Below are positions 1 through 8,665 of a stretch of 20,678 nt of DNA, one piece after another. Positions within the stretch are counted from its first letter, which is position 1, and the number at the start of each line of letters is the position of its first letter. The notes beneath the pieces were generated by a model. The model saw only the letters and a list, made by a program, of their open reading frames with translations. It did not search any database and was not told the origin of the DNA. The stretch is from contig JAHHQW010000044.1 in the NCBI GenBank assembly GCA_020026195.1, positions 1 to 20,678 of the forward strand. The letters run 5' to 3'. The translations under genes and the position numbers were made by a program. Source of the DNA: Prevotella sp. (lineage in GTDB: Bacteria > Bacteroidota > Bacteroidia > Bacteroidales > Bacteroidaceae).

Positions 1-62
1 CTGTGCTTGAAGAATATCTCGCAAAAATGGGCTTTTTAAGGGACGACTATTTATACTTATAA
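1..62 (+). CDS. C-terminal end of an unidentified protein (partial)
   Basis: An open frame enters from the left edge and ends at a TAA at 60-62. The visible tail is about 19 residues, ends in an aromatic-rich stretch (RDDYLYL) and contains an EEYLAKMG segment that reads like a helix in a real protein. It points towards the convergent minus-strand fmt gene. The family cannot be recognised from so little sequence. The other two plus frames are also open for only a few codons, so the frame choice is an inference from residue composition. Confidence 0.4.
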   Translation, partial: VLEEYLAKMGFLRDDYLYL

Positions 63-67
63 GAAAT

Positions 68-91
68 ATAATATACATAGGCGTATATTAT
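68..91. repeat. AT-rich inverted repeat after the partial gene
   Basis: ATAATATAC at 68-76 is the exact reverse complement of GTATATTAT at 83-91, with a six-base loop. It begins six bases after the stop codon of the partial plus-strand gene. It could be a weak terminator or simply an AT-rich palindrome, since there is no G+C-rich stem and only a short T run follows. Confidence 0.35.
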
Positions 92-170
92 TCGCTCGCA
101 CACACTTATACTAACAAGAACAAGTTCTCTGTATGAATCTAACAAGCATATAATAATGTGACAAGAGCAT

Positions 171-200
171 AAAAAAGGCCGCTCAAAATAGAGCGACCTT
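171..200 (-). terminator. Rho-independent terminator of the tsaC-clc-fmt block
   Basis: Arms at 175-184 and 191-200 pair over ten positions with one C/A mismatch around a six-base loop. Read on the minus strand, the stem is followed by a T run (complement of the A run at 171-176). It lies 22 bases beyond the fmt stop codon, so it closes the minus-strand operon. Confidence 0.8.
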
Positions 201-222
201 CACATTATATTTAATGTAAACA

Positions 223-1194
223 TTACTTTAATGTTATTGACGAACGAAGACCATTCTCAAAGTCATCTGCCGACATTCTCTTCTTTCCCTGCTGCTGCAC
301 TGTCTTCAGACGAAGCATCTTATCATTTGTTGCAACGGTAAAGCTGTGTTTCTCTACAACAGTCTCTCCAGGAGCTACGCTGGCAGACACATCTGTCTTT
401 TCTGCCTCATATATCTTAAGAACACATGTCCTGCCTTCTTCATCAGTCATCTCCGTCCACGCACCGGGAACAGGACTGAGACCACGTATAAAGTCATATA
501 CTTTCTTACACGGCTGATTCCAGTCTATACGGCATGTTTCCTTAAATATTTTCGGAGCATCGTGCAGAACAGTTCCTACGGGTATCATGTCTTCCTGCGG
601 CATTGACTCTACGCTGCCCTCTCCTTCTATTATCTTCTCAATGGTCTTTATACAAATTCCAGCTCCGAGACGCATAAGTCCGTCGTACACATCTTCAACA
701 TTATAGTCATCCTTTATCTCGAAAGGCTCCTGCATGATGATTCTGCCTGTGTCGATGTCATGGTCAAGGAAGAAAGTAGTAACGCCAGTCTGTGTCTCGC
801 CATTTATTACTGCCCAGTTAATTGGAGCAGCTCCGCGATACTGAGGAAGAAGTGCTGCATGTACGTTGAATGTACCGAAACGAGGCATTGCCCACACTAC
901 TTCAGGAAGCATTCTGAATGCTACCACCACCTGAAGATCAGCTTCGTACGACTTAAGCTGTTCGAGAAATTCAGGGTCTTTCATCTTTACGGGCTGCAAG
1001 ACAGGAATGTTATGTTCAAGTGCATATTTCTTAACATCCGACGGACAGAGCACGCTGCCATGACGTCCTACAGGTTTGTCGGGCTGTGTAACGGCAGCAA
1101 CGACATTATACCCGTTTTCCACAAGCGAACGTAATGTCTCTACTGCGAATTCGGGCGTACCCATGAATATTATCTTTAAATCTTCTTTCTTCAT
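223..1194 (-). CDS. fmt: Methionyl-tRNA formyltransferase
   Basis: Cytoplasmic enzyme that transfers a formyl group from 10-formyl-tetrahydrofolate to methionyl-initiator tRNA. The 323-residue length is normal for the family. The N-terminal Rossmann-like part starts with IIFMGTPEFAV (residues 8-18). The catalytic region carries N110 and H112 in FNVHAALLPQYRGAAPI and D148 in DIDTG, matching the N-H-D catalytic set of E. coli Fmt. The C-terminal OB-fold-like domain begins around residue 210. It is the last gene of a block with clc and tsaC, 17 bases downstream of clc, and a terminator follows. No frameshift or missing key residue is seen. The identification is firm. Confidence 0.96.
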   Translation of the reverse strand: MKKEDLKIIFMGTPEFAVETLRSLVENGYNVVAAVTQPDKPVGRHGSVLCPSDVKKYALEHNIPVLQPVKMKDPEFLEQLKSYEADLQVVVAFRMLPEVVWAMPRFGTFNVHAALLPQYRGAAPINWAVINGETQTGVTTFFLDHDIDTGRIIMQEPFEIKDDYNVEDVYDGLMRLGAGICIKTIEKIIEGEGSVESMPQEDMIPVGTVLHDAPKIFKETCRIDWNQPCKKVYDFIRGLSPVPGAWTEMTDEEGRTCVLKIYEAEKTDVSASVAPGETVVEKHSFTVATNDKMLRLKTVQQQGKKRMSADDFENGLRSSITLK

Positions 1195-1211
1195 AATTAA
1201 AATAAATTTGT

Positions 1212-3044
1212 TTATTCTGCCGACATATCGGCAACCATCTTTCTGTACATTCCATACATACGCGAACGTGTGATGTATCCCATCAGGTGTCCGTCTTCAT
1301 CGTTTACGGGCAGCATCTGTGCATTCGTAGTATCAAATGCATTCATAACATCTTCCATCGGGTCATTTACACTCAGTGTTGCGGCAGGCTCTGTCATAAG
1401 CTGCCTTACACGGAAATGATGATACAGCTCGCTACGGAATATTATATGTCTAATCTTTGTAATATCTATTTCTCCGATAAGTGTTCCGGCACTGTCTACG
1501 ACAGGCAGCAGACTGTTCTTGCTTCGGCTGATGGAATGAACCAGAGAACCCATCTCCATTTCAGGATCAACGGCAGTAAACTGTCTGTCGATTACGCTGT
1601 CAAGACTCATCAGCGTAAGTACGGCACGGTCAGTGTGGTGCGTTATGAGCTTGCCTTCACGTGCAAGACGCATTCCGTAAATGTTGTGCGGCTCAAAGAT
1701 TATAATCGTAAGATATGCACAGATACTTACAATCATAAGGGGTATGAACATCTGATATCCGCCCGTAATCTCTGCAATTAGGAATATACCTGTAAGGGGC
1801 GCATGCATGACACCTGCCATGACACCTGCCATTCCGAGAAGTGCAAAGTTCTTTTCAGGAAGATATATACCAAGTTCGTAGATGTTCCATATACGTGCGA
1901 AGAAGAAACCTGCAAAAGCACCGATGAACAATGAAGGAGCAAATGTTCCGCCACATCCGCCGCTGCCATTTGTCGCAGTGGTTGCAAACACTTTGGTGAA
2001 CAGTACGAATCCTATGTATAACACTAAAAGATTATCATGTCCGTAGAATATCGAATTGTTCATCACTGCCTGCCAGTCGGAAGGTGTCTGTCCGTTAATA
2101 AGTACATTTATACTGCTGTAACCTTCACCATACAGCGAAGGGAACAGGAAAATGAGCAGACTAAGCATTGAGCCTCCGAAGCAGAGTTTGATGTATGGAT
2201 GTTTCTTAAGACGTCCGAACACTCCTTCAAGGGCATTCATCACTCTTGAGAAATACAGACTCACAAGTCCGCAGAACACTCCTAACAATATGCTGGCAGG
2301 GACACGGTGTACAGTCCATGCACCATCAAGATGAAAATGGAACAGAGATTCGCTTCCGGTGAATATGTAGACAAAGCATGTTGCCGTGACACACGATATA
2401 AGAATCGGCAGCAACGATGCCATGGTAAGGTCTATCATAAGTATCTCAAGCGTAAAGACAAGTCCTGCTATCGGAGCCTTGAAGATTCCTGCAATCGCAG
2501 CACCGCCACCGCAGCCTACAAGCAGCATGAGCGTACGGTTGTCCATACGGAAAATCTTTCCGAGATTACTTCCTATGGCCGAACCCGTAAGCACAATAGG
2601 AGCCTCAGCACCTACCGAACCACCGAAACCGATCGTGATTCCTGATGCAAATATTGAACTCCAGCAGTTATGTCCTTTCAGACGGCTCTTCTTAGTACTT
2701 ATGGCATAAAGGATTCGCGTGATACCATGCGATATATCGTCCTTTACTATATAACGTACAAACAACGATGTAATATATATACCTATTACGGGAAGTACAA
2801 GATAAAGCCAGTTGAACGAACTTATGGAGAATCCTGCCGTAAGCAGAAACTCTATCTGACGTATAATCCAGTGCAGAAGTGTAGCAGCCACAGCCGCAAA
2901 GAAACCTACCACAAAACTAAGGAACAGTATAAACTGCCTGTCCGTGATATGATTCTTTCGCCAGTCGAGCAGACGTTCAAACAGCTTCTGTCCTTCGTTC
3001 TGCAAATTTCCGCCTGTCAGAATGCTCTTACCGTTATGTTCCAC
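1212..3044 (-). CDS. ClC-family chloride channel/transporter with C-terminal CBS pair
   Basis: Integral inner-membrane protein of 610 residues: a ClC membrane core (about 35-460) followed by two CBS domains (about 475-540 and 545-605), which in this family bind nucleotides and regulate transport. Seen directly are the gating glutamate E147 in GAEAP, the GGTFAP motif at 365-370, and Y456 at the place of the E. coli central tyrosine. The SHGIT segment (105-109) stands where E. coli has GSGIP. The internal proton glutamate of E. coli ClC (E203) is replaced by isoleucine I201, right after E200, which matters for whether this is an H+/Cl- exchanger or an uncoupled pathway. It sits 12 bases after tsaC and 17 before fmt. 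The ion could also be fluoride or another anion, but the lineage resembles ordinary chloride ClCs more than fluoride ones. Confidence 0.93.
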   Translation of the reverse strand: MEHNGKSILTGGNLQNEGQKLFERLLDWRKNHITDRQFILFLSFVVGFFAAVAATLLHWIIRQIEFLLTAGFSISSFNWLYLVLPVIGIYITSLFVRYIVKDDISHGITRILYAISTKKSRLKGHNCWSSIFASGITIGFGGSVGAEAPIVLTGSAIGSNLGKIFRMDNRTLMLLVGCGGGAAIAGIFKAPIAGLVFTLEILMIDLTMASLLPILISCVTATCFVYIFTGSESLFHFHLDGAWTVHRVPASILLGVFCGLVSLYFSRVMNALEGVFGRLKKHPYIKLCFGGSMLSLLIFLFPSLYGEGYSSINVLINGQTPSDWQAVMNNSIFYGHDNLLVLYIGFVLFTKVFATTATNGSGGCGGTFAPSLFIGAFAGFFFARIWNIYELGIYLPEKNFALLGMAGVMAGVMHAPLTGIFLIAEITGGYQMFIPLMIVSICAYLTIIIFEPHNIYGMRLAREGKLITHHTDRAVLTLMSLDSVIDRQFTAVDPEMEMGSLVHSISRSKNSLLPVVDSAGTLIGEIDITKIRHIIFRSELYHHFRVRQLMTEPAATLSVNDPMEDVMNAFDTTNAQMLPVNDEDGHLMGYITRSRMYGMYRKMVADMSAE

Positions 3045-3056
3045 TTCTACCTCTCT

Positions 3057-3626
3057 TTATTTTCTGATTATGGTTACGGTTGAATTTTCGGTAAGCTTTA
3101 TGATGCTTGAAGGATCATGTGGCTTGTGTTCGTTTCTTCGTGCCTCACATACATAGTCTACGGCAGAAAGTATTTCTTCTGAAATGTCACGATAATTCTG
3201 CGCTGCGGGCTCACCGCTTATGTTTGCACTTGTAGAAACAATAGGCTTCTGGAATCTGTAGCACAGTTCCTTAGAGAATGGTTCATTTGTAATGCGCATT
3301 GCTATACTGCCGTCTTCGGCTACAAGGTTGGGCGCAAGATTAACGGCATTGTCAAGTATCAGCGTGGTGGGCTTTGTTGCAAGTTCTATGATGTCCCATG
3401 CTACCTCTGGAACGTTACGCACATAACGCTGCATACGGCAGTCAGAATCCACAAGGCATATCAGTGCCTTTGAATCATCACGATGTTTAATCTTATAAAC
3501 CTTAGCCACAGCTTCAGGATTTGTGGCATCACAGCCAATACCCCATATAGTGTCGGTGGGGTAAAGTATTACGCCACCATTTTTCATAACCTCTACGGCT
3601 CTTCTTATATCTTCTTTACGATCCAT
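3057..3626 (-). CDS. tsaC: L-threonylcarbamoyladenylate synthase (TsaC/YrdC type)
   Basis: Uses threonine, bicarbonate and ATP to make threonylcarbamoyl-AMP, the donor for the t6A modification of ANN-decoding tRNAs. The 189 residues correspond to the YrdC domain alone, without the C-terminal Sua5 domain. Visible motifs are LYPTDTIWGIGCDA (21-34), the basic KIKHRDDSKAL segment (45-55), and STSANISG (131-138), all typical of the nucleotide and threonine-binding cleft. It is the first gene of the tsaC-clc-fmt block, with its own promoter at 3655-3686. The family also includes YciO-like paralogues of unclear role, but the full motif set favours the t6A enzyme. Confidence 0.9.
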   Translation of the reverse strand: MDRKEDIRRAVEVMKNGGVILYPTDTIWGIGCDATNPEAVAKVYKIKHRDDSKALICLVDSDCRMQRYVRNVPEVAWDIIELATKPTTLILDNAVNLAPNLVAEDGSIAMRITNEPFSKELCYRFQKPIVSTSANISGEPAAQNYRDISEEILSAVDYVCEARRNEHKPHDPSSIIKLTENSTVTIIRK

Positions 3627-3654
3627 TGTAATATCAATTCGTTTTTAAGTATTG

Positions 3655-3686
3655 CAAATGTATATCAATTTTAACAATAACAAAAA
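3655..3686 (-). promoter_or_regulatory. Bacteroidota-type promoter for tsaC-clc-fmt
   Basis: On the minus strand a TTTTTG (3686-3681) is followed after 18 bases by TACATTTG (3662-3655), an exact match to the TAnnTTTG -7 box of the Bacteroidota housekeeping sigma factor. Transcription would start near 3648, about 20 bases before the tsaC start codon. Confidence 0.75.
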
Positions 3687-3733
3687 GAAATATCTAAAAT
3701 TAATAAGCTCTTTTGATATAGAATATGAGTTTT

Positions 3734-5647
3734 TTAGAAACGATAGAAATATATTATATCCTTTCTCTCAGTCATTCTTCTTGTTGTCTTCGATACGGGT
3801 TTAAATTCTATATCCTTATATTTATTAAAGAATTCAGCTCTGTCTTTTGCTGCAATCATAAGGATTCCGTGTTCAGGTCGAGATATTTCGTACTGCTTTA
3901 TCTTATCGTTAAGATAGAAATTAGTTCCGAAGTAATGAAGCATCACCGACGGGATGTGCGAATAAATCTCTTCGCCCTTGAATTCTTTTTCCATGTACCT
4001 GGCAAGAGGCTGATCGCTACGTGTATTCATCGTTCTCGGAATATAGAATGCATCGGAAGCAAGGAACAGCGCAAACATAAGTACAAAAATATTGATAAGC
4101 AGCGTACTGCCTGAATCCTTGTATTTGTCAGAACACAATATACTTATTATGTGGAATGCAACGATAAGAGGCAGATACATTATGAGCATCATCCAGAAAC
4201 TTATGTCCGTATTCTCTATCGCAGCAAGCTGACGCAGTGTATAATCGGCATTGCGACCGAGTACTGACATGTGTCCGGCATCAACAAAATTAAGTGACAC
4301 GAATACCAATGCCAGTACAGCTATAAACGATACTATCGAAGTAAGCATTGAACGTACATAGACCTTCTTGTCTTTATTAAATGATACAGCAAGCATTATC
4401 AGGAAACATGGGAATATCATTGCCCATGCACTTGAATAGAGATTTCCGGATATAAAGAAATAGATATTGTCTGGTGTAAATTCTTTTCCATTGACAGGAC
4501 CGGTGAGCATTCCGCAACGTGCAAATATAAACACTGCGGATACAAGCATTGATACAAATGCCAGGAATCCTGCAAATATCTTATATGGCTTTACTTTATT
4601 ATGCATGAGATATACCAGATACTCTGCTATAAGATATGCCATAAAGGGATATATAGGCAGCAGATAAACGCTGCGCTTGCTCTTCGGTATACAGTAGAAT
4701 ACAAATATCACTATGAACGAAACCCATACAAAGAGTTGCAGAGGTTCGGCATTACGAACTTTCTGCCAGGCCGTACGTAACGATATCTGTACCTTATGGT
4801 ATTTAAGGAAGAACAATGAAATGAGAAGGAACAGTGTCCATGGCAGCCATCCTACAATTACGGTCATAAAGTTATACCATACAGGATTCTCGTGTGACTC
4901 GTAACTCATCTTTCCAAGGAATCGTCCCAGATTCTCTTCCATTACTAAATCGAGGAAATGCTGACCTCCCTGCTGATATGCGGAAACATACCATATAAGA
5001 GGCAGTATAAGTGCAAGTATTCCGAATAATACGAACTTAGCAAAGACTTTCCAGAAGTTTTTACCACGAATAAGCAGGAATACTCCCATGACAAGAAGCG
5101 GCAGTATAACTCCTACAGGTCCCTTTGTACACATGGCACCGCTCATGCACAGTATTGCAAATACTGGTACTCCCCTGCACTCGCGCTCGTACCATTTATA
5201 AAGAAGGAACAGAGAACCTACAATGAATGCCGTAAGCATCATGTCTACACGACACACTATTGCAGCTCTGTGTACTTCTGTGGATGTAAGTGTTAACAGG
5301 GCGGCAATAAGTGCCACCTTGTTATTCTTACGTTTTGCAAAGAACAAGAATCCGCACACTACGATTGCTATCAGCGAAAGTGCCGACGGCAGGCGCGACG
5401 TAAACTCACTTACATAACCCTGTGGCAATGAAAGAGCTGCTATACACCAGTGAAAGAATGGAGGTTTGTAAGGTATATCAGCTCCATTATTCATAGGTAA
5501 CACCCAGTTGTCCTGTGTCAGCATCGACACTGCCACAACTGCTTCACGTGGTTCACCCTTTGTATTAAACTCTGTGATACCTAAAAACATCAACAGGTTT
5601 ATTATACATAGAAGTAACAATGACAGTGCAAGGATTCTGTTCTTCAT
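3734..5647 (-). CDS. ArnT/PMT-like membrane glycosyltransferase (GT39/GT83 type)
   Basis: A 637-residue multi-spanning membrane protein with the GT-C fold layout. It has an N-terminal hydrophobic segment (about 5-24), then a first periplasmic loop holding an acidic GEPREA motif (31-36, with E32 and E35), a KPP motif (61-63) and a TSRLPSAL helix start (83-90). About eleven further hydrophobic segments and a soluble C-terminal part follow. Enzymes of this kind move a sugar from a polyprenyl-phosphate carrier to lipid A, protein or another envelope acceptor on the periplasmic side. The acceptor and sugar cannot be told from sequence. It starts eight bases after ispG, an isoprenoid gene, which fits use of a polyprenyl carrier but is only suggestive. 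No clear terminator follows its stop. Confidence 0.85.
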   Translation of the reverse strand: MKNRILALSLLLLCIINLLMFLGITEFNTKGEPREAVVAVSMLTQDNWVLPMNNGADIPYKPPFFHWCIAALSLPQGYVSEFTSRLPSALSLIAIVVCGFLFFAKRKNNKVALIAALLTLTSTEVHRAAIVCRVDMMLTAFIVGSLFLLYKWYERECRGVPVFAILCMSGAMCTKGPVGVILPLLVMGVFLLIRGKNFWKVFAKFVLFGILALILPLIWYVSAYQQGGQHFLDLVMEENLGRFLGKMSYESHENPVWYNFMTVIVGWLPWTLFLLISLFFLKYHKVQISLRTAWQKVRNAEPLQLFVWVSFIVIFVFYCIPKSKRSVYLLPIYPFMAYLIAEYLVYLMHNKVKPYKIFAGFLAFVSMLVSAVFIFARCGMLTGPVNGKEFTPDNIYFFISGNLYSSAWAMIFPCFLIMLAVSFNKDKKVYVRSMLTSIVSFIAVLALVFVSLNFVDAGHMSVLGRNADYTLRQLAAIENTDISFWMMLIMYLPLIVAFHIISILCSDKYKDSGSTLLINIFVLMFALFLASDAFYIPRTMNTRSDQPLARYMEKEFKGEEIYSHIPSVMLHYFGTNFYLNDKIKQYEISRPEHGILMIAAKDRAEFFNKYKDIEFKPVSKTTRRMTERKDIIYFYRF

Positions 5648-5655
5648 TTTCTATA

Positions 5656-7518
5656 TCAATTCTTTTTTCTATCGTTTTCAATAAATTCGAGTAACTGCTC
5701 TACAGCATCTTCTTCAGGAATGTTTCTCTTTATACATTCTTTCTTTTTATAAAGAGAAATCTTCTTCGGACCTGCTCCGACATATCCGTAATCGGCATCT
5801 GCCATCTCGCCAGGACCATTTACTATACATCCCATGATTCCAATCTTAAGTCCTTTAAGATGCTTAGTCGCAGCCTTGATGCGTGCAATTGTTGCAGGAA
5901 GGTCGTACATTGTTCTTCCACAGCCCGGACAGCTGATATATTCTGTCTTGAAAGTACGCAGACGTGCTGCCTGAAGAATTGAGTACTCTGTTTCTACAAT
6001 GATTCTGTTACAAAGACTGCCCTGATTCATTACCCATATACCATCGGTAAGTCCGTCAAGCATCAGAGCACCCATGTCGGCAGCTGATTCGAGTTGGAAA
6101 TCGCTCTTTTCTTCTGCTGAATGAGCATACATCTGACAGAACACTACAGGGTTCTTTAATCCGTTGCACATCAGTTCGTGAACAAGAGCACGCTGGTCGC
6201 CCAGACGATTCTTATGATTACTTACACAAACCACAACAACGTTTGGATTATATTTCAGACAAGGCAGGAATTCTTCACTCGGAGCTCCGAACTGAAGTAC
6301 GAGGAATTTAACATCAGCCTTTGTACGTGAAATAAACGGTGTCGCATTGTACGGATATATAGGATATACATTCTCAGGAAGACGACCTTCGGCAAGAAGA
6401 TGTTCGTAAGGATCATAATCCAATATATAGCGCTGCCCCTTAACCAATGTCTTAGGCAGGTTCTTTCCTACATAAACATAGTCAGGACGCAGTTCTCCAA
6501 AGTTATCTTCGCCTTCAAGTAAAGAAGAAATAACCACGGGAACATTTTCACCTCCGATATTTCCGACTTCATTTGTTACACGGCGTTCCGGATGAAGCCA
6601 GTCAAAACCCTCGTAAGCCTTACCGGGAATGAGAACATGATCTTTCTTCTTTCCGATATAATCTACAAGATGACGGGCAACAGGAATCTCTGCTTCGGGT
6701 TCTTCTGAAAGAGATACTCTTATAGTATCTCCGATACCATCTGCAAGAAGTGCTCCCGATCCTACTGCACTCTTAATACGTCCGTCTTCACCCTCGCCAG
6801 CTTCTGTGACACCGAGATGAATAGGATAATGCATATCGTTCTTTTCCATTTCGGCCACAAGCAGACGTACGGTACGTACCATTACAACTGTATTGCTGGC
6901 CTTAATAGATATACATACATCGTTAAAGTTTTCACGACGGAAGATACGGAGGAATTCCATACAGCTCTCAACCATTCCTTCCGGTGTATCGCCATAACGA
7001 CTCATGATACGGTCTGAAAGTGAACCATGATTAACTCCAATTCGAACTGCTGTATGATGTTCCTTACATATATTAATGAAAGGAACAAGACGACGATCAA
7101 TCTTCTTTATTTCTTCAGCATATTCTTCGTCAGTGTATTCTAATTTCTTAAACGTACGTGCAGGGTCTACATAGTTACCCGGATTGATTCTTACTTTTTC
7201 AGCATAAACCGCAGCAACATCAGCAACTCTTGCATTAAAATGGATATCTGCTACAAGAGGAACATTGCATCCGTCTTTTATAAGCTGTTCTTTAATATTT
7301 TTGAGATTTTCGGCTTCTCTTGTGCCCTGAGTAGTAAGGCGGACGTATTCGCCCCCTGCTGCAACAATTCGTTCTGTCTGTTTAGCACTTCCTTCTGTAT
7401 CATTTGTGGAAGTGGTTGTCATAGACTGAACACGTATGGGATTATCACCTCCCATAGGTGTATTGCCTACGTTTACCACAGTCGACTCGCGACGATGATA
7501 ATTAAAAAGATCTATCAT
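5656..7518 (-). CDS. ispG: 4-hydroxy-3-methylbut-2-enyl diphosphate synthase, long form
   Basis: Iron-sulfur enzyme of the MEP isoprenoid pathway that reduces 2-C-methyl-D-erythritol 2,4-cyclodiphosphate to HMBPP. The N-terminal TIM-barrel part (about 1-270) carries typical stretches such as NPIRVQSMTTT and VPLVADIHFN. The C-terminal reductase-like part holds the [4Fe-4S] ligands C530 and C533 (CPGCGRT) and C564 (GIMGCIVNGPGE), with E571 as the likely fourth ligand. At 620 residues it is far longer than the E. coli protein (about 370), because of an extra middle domain of the kind found in Bacteroidota, Chlamydiae and plant plastids. It lies ten bases after purE and eight before the glycosyltransferase gene, so it is almost certainly co-transcribed with both. 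Confidence 0.96.
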   Translation of the reverse strand: MIDLFNYHRRESTVVNVGNTPMGGDNPIRVQSMTTTSTNDTEGSAKQTERIVAAGGEYVRLTTQGTREAENLKNIKEQLIKDGCNVPLVADIHFNARVADVAAVYAEKVRINPGNYVDPARTFKKLEYTDEEYAEEIKKIDRRLVPFINICKEHHTAVRIGVNHGSLSDRIMSRYGDTPEGMVESCMEFLRIFRRENFNDVCISIKASNTVVMVRTVRLLVAEMEKNDMHYPIHLGVTEAGEGEDGRIKSAVGSGALLADGIGDTIRVSLSEEPEAEIPVARHLVDYIGKKKDHVLIPGKAYEGFDWLHPERRVTNEVGNIGGENVPVVISSLLEGEDNFGELRPDYVYVGKNLPKTLVKGQRYILDYDPYEHLLAEGRLPENVYPIYPYNATPFISRTKADVKFLVLQFGAPSEEFLPCLKYNPNVVVVCVSNHKNRLGDQRALVHELMCNGLKNPVVFCQMYAHSAEEKSDFQLESAADMGALMLDGLTDGIWVMNQGSLCNRIIVETEYSILQAARLRTFKTEYISCPGCGRTMYDLPATIARIKAATKHLKGLKIGIMGCIVNGPGEMADADYGYVGAGPKKISLYKKKECIKRNIPEEDAVEQLLEFIENDRKKN

Positions 7519-7528
7519 TGTTACAATA

Positions 7529-8035
7529 TTAGTTTGTTTTAAAATCGTACTTTATTTCTGAGAATTTAGCATTCGCATCTTCGATTTTCTTTGTAAGTCC
7601 CTTACGGTATTCTTTATAGCGGGCATTAATATCCTTGTCCATAAGTGCAAGAATCTCTACAGCAAGGATAGCTGCATTCATTGCGCCGTTTACACCAACG
7701 TTAGCAACAGGTATTCCAGGAGGCATCTGAATCATACTGAGCATGGCATCCAGACCATCGAGCATACCCTTGATAGGAACACCGATTACCGGCAGTGAAC
7801 AACATGCTGCAACAGCACCGGGAAGTGCCGCAGCCATTCCGGCTCCTGCTATGATTACCTTAAGACCTCTTTCTTCTGCTTTATGTGCAAATTCGGCAAC
7901 AGCATCCGGAGTGCGGTGTGCTGAAAGTGCATTTACCTCAAAGGGAATCTGCATATCATTAAGAAAAACAAATGCTTTTTCCATTATGGGCAGGTCACTT
8001 GTGCTACCCATGATAATACTAACTAAAGGTTTCAT
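7529..8035 (-). CDS. purE: N5-carboxyaminoimidazole ribonucleotide mutase
   Basis: Cytoplasmic purine-synthesis enzyme that converts N5-CAIR to CAIR. The 168-residue length and motifs fit class I PurE: GSTSD (10-14), SAHRTP (38-43) with the catalytic histidine H40, AGAGMAAALPGAVA (64-77), and a C-terminal GVNGAMNAAILAVEIL helix (114-129). The PurK partner is not in this window. It sits inside a tight minus-strand block, 12 bases after the PAP2-like gene and ten before ispG, with no purine regulatory element visible in front of it. Confidence 0.96.
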   Translation of the reverse strand: MKPLVSIIMGSTSDLPIMEKAFVFLNDMQIPFEVNALSAHRTPDAVAEFAHKAEERGLKVIIAGAGMAAALPGAVAACCSLPVIGVPIKGMLDGLDAMLSMIQMPPGIPVANVGVNGAMNAAILAVEILALMDKDINARYKEYRKGLTKKIEDANAKFSEIKYDFKTN

Positions 8036-8047
8036 ATTTTTTATTTA

Positions 8048-8665
8048 TTAAATTAATAATATCGAAAGAAATGCCGTAACGGCACCTATAACAAATCCTC
8101 CTACTACCTGCATAAGCGTATGCTGACGCAATATCATACGTGCCGTACCTACAACGCCTCCTAAAAGGAATATCAGTGACAGCCACCAAATAGGATTAAA
8201 GAAGAAGATAAACGAAAATGCCGAAACGGCACCGCAAATTCCGCCAATACCTGCCGTATGAGTAGAAATTTTCCACCACACATTCACTATCGCACATACT
8301 ACCTGTATGCTGAGGGCTGCCATAACTATACTGCCCATGAAATGCGGTATGTGTATAAGATGCATCACATACAGACATAAGAAATAGCATGTAATAGAAA
8401 CAATATAAGGTACAAGACGTCGCTTTCTTAATGACATCTGGAGCAGAGACCAGTTCTGATACTTTCTGTAAATGTGAATAAGAAAAGTAGGAAGAAGTAT
8501 TGTCATCAGATAAACAAGCGACAATACAAAAATCTTGTAAAATAAAGGAAGCAGACTGAGGTAGCTGAACAAAAAGAGCATTGTCAGCGCCACAAGAGGC
8601 AGATAGAACGGAGTAAATATCACGCTCGTAACCTTTGCTGCTAATATTAAGTTCCTATTTATCAT
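8048..8665 (-). CDS. PAP2-superfamily membrane protein (divergent phosphatase)
   Basis: A 205-residue protein with about six hydrophobic segments. Its second half matches the PAP2 pattern in part. K132-x-S134-x-H136 (KISTHT) stands for the PSGH motif, and R176-x5-H182-x3-Q186 with GG at 189-190 stands for SR-x5-H-x3-D. The aspartate is thus glutamine. A basic LRKRRLVPY (79-87) may stand for the first motif, K-x6-RP. Members of this superfamily dephosphorylate lipid phosphates such as phosphatidate or undecaprenyl diphosphate at the membrane. Whether this one is active is uncertain. Its start codon overlaps the rpoN stop by four bases (ATGA), showing translational coupling. An alternative is a non-catalytic membrane relative. 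Confidence 0.7.
   Translation of the reverse strand: MINRNLILAAKVTSVIFTPFYLPLVALTMLFLFSYLSLLPLFYKIFVLSLVYLMTILLPTFLIHIYRKYQNWSLLQMSLRKRRLVPYIVSITCYFLCLYVMHLIHIPHFMGSIVMAALSIQVVCAIVNVWWKISTHTAGIGGICGAVSAFSFIFFFNPIWWLSLIFLLGGVVGTARMILRQHTLMQVVGGFVIGAVTAFLSILLI

Noticed and set aside
1287..1781. 164-residue open frame on the plus strand inside the ClC gene
   Set aside because: It is antisense to a clearly conserved ClC/CBS coding region and has no recognisable motif. It is a shadow frame.
2670..3083. 137-residue plus-strand open frame over the start of the ClC gene
   Set aside because: Antisense shadow of the conserved ClC N-terminus, with repetitive Tyr/Lys composition and no motif.
5134..5149. 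TGGCAC-N5-ATGC resembling a sigma-54 -24/-12 promoter
   Set aside because: It lies inside the glycosyltransferase coding region on the antisense strand, has an imperfect -12 part and no gene behind it. Chance match.
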